From contig OY757023.1 of NCBI GenBank assembly GCA_963580285.1, forward strand, positions 130,914,027 to 130,978,026: 64,000 bases of DNA, read 5' to 3'. Shown in pieces: positions 38,152-50,692 of the stretch. Position 1 is the first letter of the stretch, and every line of letters starts with the position of its first letter. This DNA is from Lucinisca nassula. Taxonomy: Eukaryota > Mollusca > Bivalvia > Lucinida > Lucinidae. The notes under the pieces were generated by a model. The model ran no database searches, was not told the DNA's origin, and saw nothing but the letters and a program-made list of their open reading frames with translations. The translations under genes and the position numbers were made by a program.

Positions 38152-40907
38152 TGAAATAAGATACAGAAATGCAGCATGTATCCTTCAACAGGCATTTATG
38201 TGCCCTACCATCGTGCAAAATACCGGTAACACTGGGGCACGAGAAAGTGCCGAAATAAAGGACTCTTTTTTACATTGAGGGCTATGGGAAAAATGAAGAA
38301 AACGCCGCTACTCAGCCTAGAGGGCGAATACAATAGCAAGTTTTACACCGTTAGTCCGTCCCAATAAAGTACGCCCTCGGGCCAAATTACAGATCGCTGC
38401 GTACAATAGAGGCCAAGAAAATTGACTTAGAAATTTTGGTGGTCGGCGTGTTGTGGGTACGAGAATCTCATTTTGGTCACTTTCACGTAGAAGCATGAAA
38501 ATGGTGCCAAAACGTACCCATGCATGTCCAACCAACTCATGAATATTGGAAAATTGTTTCTCTCAAATAGTTTTGGAGATATAAGGGTCCAAAGTTGAAG
38601 GAAATTGACCTTTCAAGGGCCATAACTCGAAACTCAATGAAGGCAGACAACTCCCATTTTACCCCATGGCATTTGGGTTAAGGGCGCATCATTTGGCACC
38701 AAGTATAGGCCGATATCATGAAGTCACCTTTGCACCATTTAGGCACTATCATCCTATTGGTGTCCCGCCAAAACTTGAGGCCCTTATAACTCGCTTTTGT
38801 GTATTGCGATTGAGCTGAAATTTTGCATGCTGCTAGTAGACCTCAGTGCCTAGTGGCTTGCAAAATTTTGTGCCGCTACGAAGCGTATCTTGTGAGTTAT
38901 AAGCCTTCAAACTTCGAGGAAATTAAAGTTTGTGCCTATTTTGCGGGAATACGAAATAAGATACAGAAATGCAGCATGTATCCTTCAACAGGCATTTATG
39001 TGCCCTACCATCGTGCAAAATCCCGGTAACACTGGGGCACGAGAAAGTGCCGAAATAAAGGACTCTTTTTTACATTGAGGGCTATGGGAAAAATGAAGAA
39101 AACGCCGCTACTCAGCCTAGAGGGCGAATACAATAGCAAGTTTTACACCGTTAGTCCGTCCCAATAAAGTACGCCCTCGGGCCAAATTACAGATCGCTGC
39201 GTACAATAGAGGCCAAGAAAATTGACTTAGAAATTTTGGTGGTCGGCGTGTTGTGGGTACGAGAATCTCATTTTGGTCACTTTCACGTAGAAGCATGAAA
39301 ATGGTGCCAAAACGTGCCAATGCGTGTCCAACCAACTCATGAATATTGGAAAATTGTTTCTCTCAAATAGTTTTGGAGATATAAGGGTCCAAAGTTGAAG
39401 GAAATTGACCTTTCAAGGGCCATAACTCGAAACTCAATGAAGGCAGACAACTCCCATTTTACCCCATGGCACTTGGGTTAAGGGCGCATATTATAGGCCG
39501 ATATCATGAAGTCACCTTTGCACCATTTAGGCACTATCATCCTATTGGTGTCCCGCCAAAACTTGAGGCCCTTATAACTCGCTTTTGTGTATTGCGATTG
39601 AGCTGAAATTTTGCATGCTGCTAGTAGACCTCAGTGCCTAGTGGCTTGCAAAATTTTGTGCCGCTACGAAGCGTATCTTGTGAGTTATAAGCCTTCAAAC
39701 TTCGAGGAAATTAAAGTTTGTGCCTATTTTGCGGGAATATGAAATAAGATACAGAAATGCAGCATGTATCCTTCAACAGGCATTTATGTGCCCTACCATC
39801 GTGCAAAATACCGGTAACACTGGGGCACGAGAAAGTGCCGAAATAAAGGACTCTTTTTTACATTGAGGGCTATGGGAAAAATGAAGAAAACGCCGCTACT
39901 CAGCCTAGAGGGCGAAAACAATAGCAAGTTTTACACCGTTAGTCCGTCCCAATAAAGTACGCCCTCGGGCCAAATTACAGATCGCTGCGTACAATAGAGG
40001 CCAAGAAAATTGACTTAGAAATTTTGGTGGTCGGCGTGTTGTGGGTACGAGAATCTCATTTTGGTCACTTTCACGTAGAAGCATGAAAATGGTGCCAAAA
40101 CGTACCCATGCATGTCCAACCAACTCATGAATATTGGAAAATTGTTTCTCTCAAATAGTTTTGGAGATATAAGGGTCCAAAGTTGAAGGAAATTGACCTT
40201 TCAAGGGCCATAACTCGAAACTCAATGAAGGCAGACAACTCCCATTTTACCCCATGGCATTTGGGTTAAGGGCGCATCATTTGGCACCAAGTATAGGCCG
40301 ATATCATGAAGTCACCTTTGCACCATTTAGGCACTATCATCCTATTGGTGTCCCGCCAAAACTTGAGGCCCTTATAACTCGCTTTTGTGTATTGCGATTG
40401 AGCTGAAATTTTGCATGCTGCTAGTAGACCTCAGTGCCTAGTGGCTTGCAAAATTTTGTGCCGCTACGAAGCGTATCTTGTGAGTTATAAGCCTTCAAAC
40501 TTCGAGGAAATTAAAGTTTGTGCCTATTTTGCGGGAATACGAAATAAGATACAGAAATGCAGCATGTATCCTTCAACAGGCATTTATGTGCCCTACCATC
40601 GTGCAAAATCCCGGTAACACTGGGGCACGAGAAAGTGCCGAAATAAAGGACTCTTTTTTACATTGAGGGCTATGGGAAAAATGAAGAAAACGCCGCTACT
40701 CAGCCTAGAGGGCGAATACAATAGCAAGTTTTACACCGTTAGTCCGTCCCAATAAAGTACGCCCTCGGGCCAAATTACAGATCGCTGCGTACAATAGAGG
40801 CCAAGAAAATTGACTTAGAAATTTTGGTGGTCGGCGTGTTGTGGGTACGAGAATCTCATTTTGGTCACTTTCACGTAGAAGCATGAAAATGGTGCCAAAA
40901 CGTGCCA
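38152..40907. repeat. Tandem duplication of a 1.6-kb dimer, second period shortened by a 12-bp deletion
   Basis: Variants at 38152 (T), 38222 (A), 38516 (A), 38524 (A), 38672 (T), 38703 (G) and 39319 (A) recur at 39740, 39810, 40104, 40112, 40260, 40291 and 40907, always 1588 bp later. The offset is 1600 minus the 12-bp deletion that lies between the copies. Private changes (39917, 40987) are in the second copy. The retroelement at 36366-37625 is not included in the duplicated unit: the left edge lies between 37655 and 38152. Confidence 0.85.
39480..39500. repeat. 12-bp deletion in one monomer
   Basis: The monomer reads GGGCGCAT joined to ATTATAGG; the consensus bases CATTTGGCACCA between them are missing. 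It occurs once in the window, and the corresponding site in the partner dimer (about 40276) is intact, so it arose after the 1.6-kb duplication or was not copied with it. Confidence 0.85.
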
Positions 40908-42404
40908 ATGCGTGTCCAACCAACTCATGAATATTGGAAAATTGTTTCTCTCAAATAGTTTTGGAGATATAAGGGTCCAAAGTTGAGGGAAATTGACCTT
41001 TCAAGGGCCATAACTCGAAACTCAATGAAGGCAGACAACTCCCATTTTACCCCATGGCACTTGGGTTAAGGGCGCATCATTTGGCACCAATTATAGGCCG
41101 ATATCATGAAGTCACCTTTGCACCATTTAGGCACTATCATCCTATTGGTGTCCCGCCAAAACTTGAGGCCCTTATAACTCGCTTTTGTGTATTGCGATTG
41201 AGCTGAAATTTTGCATGCTGCTAGTAGACCTCAGTGCCTAGTGGCTTGCAAAGTTTTGTGCCGCTACGAAGCGTATCTTGTGAGTTATAAGCCTTCAAAC
41301 TTCGAGGAAATTAAAGTTTGTGCCTATTTTGCGGGAATACGAAATAAGATACAGAAATGCAGCATGTATCCTTCAACAGGCATTTATGTGCCCTACCATC
41401 GTGCAAAATCCCGGTAACACTGGGGCACGAGAAAGTGCCGAAATAAAGGACTCTTTTTTACATTGAGGGCTATGGGAAAAATGAAGAAAACGCCGCTTCT
41501 CAGCCTAGAGGGCGAATACAATAGCAAGTTTTACACCGTTAGTCCGTCCCAATAAAGTACGCCCTCGGGCCAAATTACAGATCGCTGCGTACAATAGAGG
41601 CCAAGAAAATTGACTTAGAAATTTTGGTGGTCGGCGTGTTGTGGGTACGAGAATCTCATTTTGGTCACTTTCACGTAGAAGCATGAAAATGGTGCCAAAA
41701 CGTGCCCATGCGTGTCCAACCAACTCATGAATATTGGAAAATTGTTTCTCTCAAATAGTTTTGGAGATATAAGGGTCCAAAGTTGAAGGAAATTGACCTT
41801 TCAAGGGCCATAACTCGAAACTCAATGAAGGCAGACAACTCCCATTTTACCCCATGGCACTTGGGTTAAGGGCGCATCATTTGGCACCAATTATAGGCCG
41901 ATATCATGAAGTCACCTTTGCACCATTTAGGCACTATCATCCTATTGGTGTCCCGCCAAAACTTGAGGCCCTTATAACTCGCTTTTGTGTATTGCGATTG
42001 AGCTGAAATTTTGCATGCTGCTAGTAGACCTCAGTGCCTAGTGGCTTGCAAAGTTTTGTGCCGCTACGAAGCGTATCTTGTGAGTTATAAGCCTTCAAAC
42101 TTCGAGGAAATTAAAGTTTGTGCCTATTTTGCGGGAATACGAAATAAGATACAGAAATGCAGCATGTATCCTTCAACAGGCATTTATGTGCCCTACCATC
42201 GTGCAAAATCCCGGTAACACTGGGGCACGAGAAAGTGCCGAAATAAAGGACTCTTTTTTACATTGAGGGCTATGGGAAAAATGAAGAAAACGCCGCTACT
42301 CAGCCTAGAGGGCGAATACAATAGCAAGTTTTACACCGTTAGTCCGTCCCAATAAAGTACGCCCTCGGGCCAAATTACAGATCGCTGCGTACAATAGAGG
42401 CCAA

Positions 42405-42430
42405 GAAAATTGACTCATTTTGGTCACTTT
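42405..42430. repeat. 41-bp deletion in one monomer
   Basis: AAAATTGACT is joined directly to CATTTTGGTC, removing 41 bp of consensus. The breakpoints share a CT dinucleotide, so a microhomology-mediated or replication-slippage event is plausible. The spacing between flanking equivalent sites falls from 800 to 759 bp. Confidence 0.85.
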
Positions 42431-45400
42431 CACGTAGAAGCATGAAAATGGTGCCAAAACGTGCCAATGCGTGTCCAACCAACTCATGAATATTGGAAAA
42501 TTGTTTCTCTCAAATAGTTTTGGAGATATAAGGGTCCAAAGTTGAAGGAAATTGACCTTTCAAGGGCCATAACTCGAAACTCAATGAAGGCAGACAACTC
42601 CCATTTTACCCCATGGCACTTGGGTTAAAGGCGCATCATTTGGCACCAATTATAGGCCGATATCATGAAGTCACCTTTGCACCATTTAGGCACTATCATC
42701 CTATTGGTGTCCCGCCAAAACTTGAGGCCCTTATAACTCGCTTTTGTGTATTGCGATTGAGCTGAAATTTTGCATGCTGCTAGTAGACCTCAGTGCCTAG
42801 TGGCTTGCAAAATTTTGTGCCGCTACGAAGCGTATCTTGTGAGTTATAAGCCTTCAAACTTCGAGGAAATTAAAGTTTGTGCCTATTTTGCGGGAATACG
42901 AAATAAGATACAGAAATGCAGCATGTATCCTTCAACAGGCATTTATGTGCCCTACCATCGTGCAAAATACCGGTAACACTGGGGCACGAGAAAGTGCCGA
43001 AATAAAGGACTCTTTTTTACATTGAGGGCTATGGGAAAAATGAAGAAAACGCCGCTACTCAGCCTAGAGGGCGAATACAATAGCAAGTTTTACACCGTTA
43101 GTCCGTCCCAATAAAGTACGCCCTCGGGCCAAATCACAGATCGCTGCGTACAAAAGAGGCCAAGAAAATTGACTTAGAAATTTAGGTGGTCGGCGTGTTG
43201 TGGGTACGAGAATCTCATTTTGGTCACTTTCACGTAGAAGCATGAAAATGGTGCCAAAACGTGCCCATGCGTGTCCAACCAACTCATGAATATTGGAAAA
43301 TTGTTTCTCTCAAATAGTTTTGGAGATATAAGGGTCCAAAGTTGAAGGAAATTGACCTTTCAAGGGCCATAACTCGAAACTCAATGAAGGCAGACAACTC
43401 CCATTTTACCCCATGGCACATGGGTTAAGGGCGCATCATTTGGCACCAATTATAGGCCGATATCATGAAGTCACCTTTGCACCATTTAGGCACTATCATC
43501 CTATTGGTGTCCCGCCAAAACTTGAGGCCCTTATAACTCGCTTTTGTGTATTGCGATTGAGCTGAAATTTTGCATGCTGCTAGTAGACCTCAGTGCCTAG
43601 TGGCTTGCAAAATTTTGTGCCGCTACGAAGCGTATCTTGTGAGTTATAAGCCTTCAAACTTCGAGGAAATTAAAGTTTGTGCCTATTTTGCGGGAATACG
43701 AAATAAGATACAGAAATGCAGCATGTATCCTTCAACAGGCATTTATGTGCCCTACCATCGTGCAAAATCCCGGTAACACTGGGGCACGAGAAAGTGCCGA
43801 AATAAAGGACTCTTTTTTACATTGAAGGCTATGGGAAAAATGAATAAAAACGCCGCTACTCAGCCTAGAGGGCGAATACAATAGCAAGTTTTACACCGTT
43901 AGTCCGTCCCAATAAAGTACGCCCTCGGGCCAAATTACAGATCGCTGCGTACAAAAGAGGCCAAGAAAATTGACTTAGAAATTTTGGTGGTCGGCGTGTT
44001 GTGGGTACGAGAATCTCATTTTGGTCACTTTCACGTAGAAGCATGAAAATGGTGCCAAAACGTGCCCATGCGTGTCCAACCAACTCATGAATATTGGAAA
44101 ATTGTTTCTCTCAAATAGTTTTGGAGATATAAGGGTCCAAAGTTGAAGGAAATTGACCTTTCAAGGGCCATAACTCGAAACTCAATGAAGGCAGACAACT
44201 CCCATTTTACCCCATGGCACATGGGTTAAGGGCGCATCATTTGGCACCAATTATAGGCCGATATCATGAAGTCACCTTTGCACCATTTAGGCACTATCAT
44301 CCTATTGGTGTCCCGCCAAAACTTGAGGCCCTTATAACTCGCTTTTGTGTATTGCGATTGAGCTGAAATTTTGCATGCTGCTAGTAGACCTCAGTGCCTA
44401 GTGGCTTGCAAAGCTTTGTGCCGCTACGAAGCGTATCTTGTGAGTTATAAGCCTTCAAACTTCGAGGAAATTAAAGTTTGTGCCTATTTTGCGGGAATAC
44501 GAAATAAGATACAGAAATGCAGCATGTATCCTTCAACAGGCATTTATGTGCCCTACCATCGTGCAAAATCCCGGTAACACTGGGGCACGAGAAAGTGCCG
44601 AAATAAAGGACTCTTTTTTACATTGAGGGCTATGGGAAAAATGAAGAAAACGCCGCTACTCAGCCTAGAGGGCGAATACAATAGCAAGTTTTACACCGTT
44701 AGTCCGTCCCAATAAAGTACGCCCTCGGGCCAAATTACAGATCGCTGCGTACAATAGAGGCCAAGAAAATTGACTTAGAAATTTTGGTGGTCGGCGTGTT
44801 GTGGGTACGAGAATCTCATTTTGGTCACTTTCACGTAGAAGCATGAAAATGGTGCCAAAACGTGCCCATGCATGTCCAACCAACTCATGAATATTGGAAA
44901 ATTGTTTCTCTCAAATAGTTTTGGAGATATAAGGGTTCAAAGTTGAAGGAAATTGACCTTTCAAGGGCCATAACTCGAAACTCAATGAAGGCAGACAACT
45001 CCCATTTTACCCCATGGCACTTGGGTTAAGGGCGCATAATTTGGCACCAAGTATAGGCCGATATCATGAAGTCACCTTTGCACCATTTAGGCACTATCAT
45101 CCTATTGTGTCCCGCCAAAACTTGAGGCCCTTATAACTCGCTTTTGTGTATTGCGATTGAGCTGAAATTTTGCATGCTGCTAGTAGACCTCAGTGCCTAG
45201 TGGCTTGCAAAATTTTGTGCCGCTACGAAGCGTATCTTGTGAGTTATAAGCCTTCAAACTTCGAGAAAATTAAAGTTTGTGCCTATTTTGCGGGAATACG
45301 AAATAAGATACAGAAATGCAGCATGTATCCTTCAACAGGCATTTATGTGCCCTACCATCGTGCAAAATCCCGGTAACACTGGGGCACGAGAAAGTGCCGA

Positions 45401-48400
45401 AATAAAGGACTCTTTTTTACATTGAGGGCTATGGGAAAAATGAAGAAAACGCCGCTACTCAGCCTAGAGGGCGAATACAATAGCAAGTTTTACACCGTTA
45501 GTCCGTCCCAATAAAGTACGCCCTCGGGCCAAATTACAGATCGCTGCGTACAATAGAGGCCAAGAAAATTGACTTAGAACTTTTGGTGGTCGGCGTGTTG
45601 TGGGTACGAGAATCTCATTTTGGTCACTTTCACGTAGAAGCATGAAAATGGTGCCAAAACGTGCCCATGCGTGTCCAACCAACTCATGAATATTGGAAAA
45701 TTGTTTCTCTCAAATAGTTTTGGAGATATAAGGGTCCAAAGTTGAAGGAAATTGACCTTTCAAGGGCCATAACTCGAAACTCAATGAAGGCAGACAACTC
45801 CCATTTTACCCCATGGCACTTGGGTTAAGGGCGCATCATTTGGCACCAATTATAGGCCGATATCATGAAGTCACCTTTGCACCATTTAGGCACTATCATC
45901 CTATTGGTGTCCCGCCAAAACTTGAGGCCCTTATAACTCGCTTTTGTGTATTGCGATTGAGCTGAAATTTTGCATGCTGCTAGTAGACCTCAGTGCCTAG
46001 TGGCTTGCAAAATTTTGTGCCGCTACGAAGCGTATCTTGTGAGTTATAAGCCTTCAAACTTCGAGGAAATTAAAGTTTGTGCCTATTTTGCGGGAATACG
46101 AAATAAGATACAGAAATGCAGCATGTATCCTTCAACAGGCATTTATGTGCCCTACCATCGTGCAAAATCCTGGTAACACTGGGGCACGAGAAAGTGCCGA
46201 AATAAAGGACTCTTTTTTACATTGAGGGCTATGGGAAAAATGAAGAAAACGCCGCTACTCAGCCTAGAGGGCGAATACAATAGCAAGTTTTACACCGTTA
46301 GTCCGTCCCAATAAAGTACGCCCTCGGGCCAAATTACAGATCGCTGCGTACAATAGAGGCCAAGAAAATTGACTTAGAAATTTTGGTTGTCGGCGTGTTG
46401 TGGGTACGAGAATCTCATTTTGGTCACTTTCACGTAGAAGCATGAAAATGGTGCCAAAACGTGCCCATGCGTGTCAAATCAACTCATGAATATTGGAAAA
46501 TTGTTTCTCGCAAATAATTTTGGAGATATAAGGGTCCAAAGTTGAAGGAAATTGACCTTTCAAGGGCCATAACTCGAAACTCAATGAAGGCAGACAACTC
46601 CCATTTTACCCCATGGCACTTGGGTTAAGGGCGCATCATTTGGCACCAATTATAGGCCGATATCATGAAGTCACCTTTGCACCATTTAGGCACTATCATC
46701 CTATTGGTGTCCCGCCAAAACTTGAGGCCCTTATAACTCGTTTTTGTGTATTGCGATTGAGCTGAAATTTTGCATGCTGCTAGTAGACCTCAGTGCCTAG
46801 TGGCTTGCAAAATTTTGTGCCGCTACGAAGCGTATCTTGTGAGTTATAAGCCTTCAAACTTCGAGGAAATTAAAGTTTGTGCCTATTTTGCGGGAATACG
46901 AAATAAGATACAGAAATGCAGCATGTATCCTTCAACAGGCATTTATGTGCCCTACCATCGTGCAAAATCCCGGTAACACTGGGGCACGAGAAAGTGCCGA
47001 AATAAAGGACTCTTTTTTACATTGAGGGCTATGGGAAAAATGAAGAAAACGCCGCTACTCAGCCTAGAGGGCGAATACAATAGCAAGTTTTACACCGTTA
47101 GTCCGTCCCAATAAAGTACGCCCTCGGGCCAAATTACAGATCGCTGCGTACAATAGAGGCCAAGAAAATTGACTTAGAAATTTTGGTGGTCGGCGTGTTG
47201 TGGGTACGAGAATCTCATTTTGGTCACTTTCACGTAGAAGCATGAAAATGGTGCCAAAACGTGCCCATGCGTGTCCAACCAACTCATGAATATTGGAAAA
47301 TTGTTTCTCTCAAATAGTTTTGGAGATATAAGGGTCCAAAGTTGAGGGAAATTGACCTTTCAAGGGCCATAACTCGAAACTCAATGAAGGCAGACAACTC
47401 CCATTTTACCCCATGGCACTTGGGTTAAGGGCGCATCATTTGGCACCAATTATAGGCCGATATCATGAAGTCACCTTTGCACCATTTAGGCACAATCATC
47501 CTATTGGTGTCCCGCCAAAACTTGAGGCCCTTATAACTCGCTTTTGTGTATTGCGATTGAGCTGAAATTTTGCATGCTGCTAGTAGACCTCAGTGCCTAG
47601 TGGCTTGCAAAATTTTGTGCCGCTACGAAGCGTATCTTGTGAGTTATAAGCCTTCAAACTTCGAGGAAATTAAAGTTTGTGCCTATTTTGCGGGAATACG
47701 AAATAAGATACAGAAATGCAGCATGTATCCTTCAACAGGCATTTATGTGCCCTACCATCGTGCAAAATCCCGGTAACACTGGGGCACGAGAAAGTGCCGA
47801 AATAAAGGACTCTTTTTTACATTGAGGGCTATGGGAAAAATGAAGAAAACGCCGCTACTCAGCCTAGAGGGCGAATACAATAGCAAGTTTTACACCGTTA
47901 GTCCGTCCCAATAAAGTACGCCCTCGGGCCAAATTACAGATCGCTGCGTACAATAGAGGCCAAGAAAATTGACTTAGAAATTTTGGTGGTCGGCGTGTTG
48001 TGGGTACGAGAATCTCATTTTGGTCACTTTCACGTAGAAGCATGAAAATGGTGCCAAAACGTGCCCATGCATGTCCAACCAACTCATGAATATTGGAAAA
48101 TTGTTTCTCTCAAATAGTTTTGGAGATATAAGGGTCCAAAGTTGAAGGAAATTGACCTTTCAAGGGCCATAACTCGAAACTCAATGAAGGCAGACAACTC
48201 CCATTTTACCCCATGGCACTTGGGTTAAGGGCGCATCATTTGGCACCAATTATAGGCCGAAATCATGAAGTCACCTTTGCACCATTTAGGCACTATCGTC
48301 CTATTGGTGTCCCGCCAAAACTTGAGGCCCTTATAACTCGCTTTTGTGTATTGCGATTGAGCTGAAATTTTGCATGCTGCTAGTAGACCTCAGTGCCTAG

Positions 48401-49094
48401 TGGCTTGCAAAATTTTGTGCCGCTACGAAGCGTATCTTGTGAGTTATAAGCCTTCAAACTTCGAGGAAATTAAAGTTTGTGCCTATTTTGCGGGAATACG
48501 AAATAAGATACAGAAATGCAGCATGTATCCTTCAACAGGCATTTATGTGCCCTACCATCGTGCAAAATCCCGGTAACACTGGGGCACGAGAAAGTGCCGA
48601 AATAAAGGACTCTTTTTTACATTGAGGGCTATGGGAAAAATGAAGAAAACGCCGCTACTCAGCCTAGAGGGCGAATACAATAGCAAGTTTTACACCGTTA
48701 GTCCGTCCCAATAAAGTACGCCCTCGGGCCAAATTACAGATCGCTGCGTACAATAGAGGCCAAGAAAATTGACTTAGAAATTTTGGTGGTCGGCGTGTTG
48801 TGGGTACGAGAATCTCATTTTGGTCACTTTCACGTAGAAGCATGAAAATGGTGCCAAAACGTGCCCATGCGTGTCCAACCAACTCATGAATATTGGAAAA
48901 TTGTTTCTCTCAAATAGTTTTGGAGATATAAGGGTCCAAATTTGAAGGAAATTGACCTTTCAAGGGCCATAACTCGAAACTCAATGAAGGCAGACAACTC
49001 CCATTTTACCCCATGGCACTTGGGTTAAGGGCGCATCATTTGGCACCAATTATAGGCCGAAATCATGAAGTCACCTTTGCACCATTTAGGCACT

Positions 49095-49108
49095 ATCATC
49101 CTATTGGT
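49095..49108 (+). repeat. Target-site duplication, left copy (14 bp)
   Basis: ATCATCCTATTGGT is satellite sequence immediately before the short retroposon and is identical to 49408-49421. Uninterrupted monomers contain it once. Confidence 0.93.
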
Positions 49109-49407
49109 AGCCCCCGCCCATAGGGGCTTGAAGAAATATATGGGCTGCATGATGCTTCCACGCAGAGCTGAATCCGGCCCGCACACTAGTACTGGTAAAC
49201 CGCTTAGACGAACTAAGCCTGTCCAGGAACCGCGGTGCGAGGTGGACCGTCCATGCTAATAAACCCTATTGGTTTCATTGGGCGACAGGGCTTGAGATGT
49301 CATTTCATCTCAATGTCGGGTAAAAGTCCCACAAAATTGGAAGCAACGTCTCCAAAATGACCTTTACAGTGTTGACGGGGACGTTAAACCTCAAATCAAA
49401 CAAACAA
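49109..49407 (+). mobile_element. Short retroposon (SINE or 5'-truncated LINE), 299 bp
   Basis: The segment is unrelated to the satellite and is bounded by perfect 14-bp target-site duplications, and its 3' end is a CAAA-rich tail (about 49394-49407). Both are hallmarks of target-primed reverse transcription. The 3' part contains ACGGGGACGTTAAACC, a motif I recall from mollusc retroposons. Upstream of the tail is a two-part stem-loop (49283-49318). An open stretch reads through the 5' half to TAA at 49257-49259, which could be the C-terminus of a LINE protein or chance. I see no convincing pol III A and B boxes, so a tRNA-derived SINE head is not shown; a truncated LINE is equally possible. 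Confidence 0.85.
49283..49318 (+). repeat. Two-part stem-loop in short retroposon
   Basis: TTGAGATG (49292-49299) pairs perfectly with CATCTCAA (49306-49313) around a TCATTT loop. An outer stem, CGACA (49283-49287) with TGTCG (49314-49318), follows after a 4-base one-sided bulge (GGGC). The structure sits about 90 bp before the tail, where many LINEs and SINEs carry an RNA hairpin bound by the reverse transcriptase. That role is an inference. Confidence 0.75.
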
Positions 49408-49421
49408 ATCATCCTATTGGT
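49408..49421 (+). repeat. Target-site duplication, right copy (14 bp)
   Basis: ATCATCCTATTGGT directly follows the CAAA tail and runs on into consensus satellite (GTCCCGCC). Together with the left copy it defines the insertion as 299 bp plus a 14-bp duplication, matching the 313-bp shift in array register. Confidence 0.93.
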
Positions 49422-50692
49422 GTCCCGCCAAAACTTGAGGCCCTTATAACTCGCTTTTGTGTATTGCGATTGAGCTGAAATTTTGCATGCTGCTAGTAGA
49501 CATCAGTGCCTAGTGGCTTTTAAAATTTTGTGCCGCTACGAAGCGTATCTTGTGAGTTATAAGCCTTCAAACTTCGAGGAAATTAAAGTTTGTGCCTATT
49601 TTGCGGGAATACGAAATAAGATACAGAAATGCAGCATGTATCCTTCAACAGGCATTTATGTGCCCTACCATCGTGCAAAATCCCGGTAACACTGGGGCAC
49701 GAGAAAGTGCCGAAATAAAGGACTCTTTTTTACATTGAGGGCTATGGGAAAAATGAAGAAAACGCCGCTACTCAGCCTAGAGGGCGAATACAATAGCAAG
49801 TTTTACACCGTTAGTCCGTCCCAATAAAGTACGCCCTCGGGCCAAATTACAGATCGCTGCGTACAATAGAGGCCAAGAAAATTGACTTAGAAATTTTGGT
49901 GGTCGGCGTGTTGTGGGTACGAGAATCTCATTTTGGTCACTTTCACGTAGAAGCATGAAAATGGTGCCAAAACGTGCCCATGCGTGTCCAACCAACTCAT
50001 GAATATTAGAAAATTGTTTCTCTCAAATAGTTTTGGAGATATAAGGGTCCAAAGTTGAAGGAAATTGACCTTTCAAGGGCCATAACTCGAAACTCAATGA
50101 AGGCAGACAACTCCCATTTTACCCCATGGCACTTGGGTTAAGGGCGCATCATTTGGCACCAATTATAGGCCGATATCATGAAGTCACCTTTGCACCATTT
50201 AGGCACTATCATCCTATTGGTGTCCCGCCAAAACTTGAGGCCCTTATAACTCGCTTTTGTGTATTGCGATTGAGCTGAAATTTTGCATGCTGCTAGTAGA
50301 CCTCAGTGCCTAGTGGCTTGCAAAATTTTGTGCCGCTACGAAGCGTATCTTGTGAGTTATAAGCCTTCAAACTTCGAGGAAATTAAAGTTTGTGCCTATT
50401 TTGCGGGAATACGAAATAAGATACAGAAATGCAGCATGTATCCTTCAACAGGCATTTATGTGCCCTACCATCGTGCAAAATCCCGGTAACACTGGGGCAC
50501 GAGAAAGTGCCGAAATAAAGGACTCTTTTTTACATTGAGGGCTATGGGAAAAATGAAGAAAACGCCGCTACTCAGCCTAGAGGGCGAATACAATAGCAAG
50601 TTTTACACCGTTAGTCCGTCCCAATAAAGTACGCCCTCGGGCCAAATTACAGATCGCTGCGTACAATAGAGGCCAAGAAAATTGACTTAGAA

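Larger units (their letters stand above)
37626..49108. repeat. Satellite array, block 2 (about 14.4 monomers, richest in indels)
   Basis: The satellite resumes with CTTAGAAATTTTGG exactly where block 1 stopped. This block has the largest indels in the window: a 12-bp deletion at 39489/39490, a 41-bp deletion at about 42415, an extra A near 43845 and a lost G near 45106. It also has more private substitutions than block 1. It contains a 1.6-kb duplication and the left part of a 4.8-kb duplication. It ends inside the target-site duplication of the short retroposon. Confidence 0.97.
45580..50692. repeat. Second 4800-bp hexameric duplication, copy A (carries the short retroposon)
   Basis: Rare variants at 45580, 46171, 46388, 46476, 46479, 46510, 47346, 47494, 48071, 48261, 48298 and 49061 recur 5113 bp later in copy B. 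Beyond the short retroposon, the variants at 49502, 49520-49521 and 50008 recur 4800 bp later. The 313-bp difference is exactly the retroposon plus one target-site copy. The left edge lies between 45267 and 45580. I noticed four differences from copy B (46517, 46741, 48941 and 50214). Confidence 0.88.

Noticed and set aside
49109..49180. tRNA-derived SINE head with pol III A and B boxes
   Set aside because: Only a weak B-box-like GCTGAATCC is visible, with no convincing A box at the right distance.
49065..49259. 64-codon plus-strand frame spanning satellite and short retroposon
   Set aside because: Its start lies in satellite sequence and its body in the retroposon, so it is a junction product. 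The retroposon part could be a remnant of a LINE C-terminus, but I cannot recognise it.
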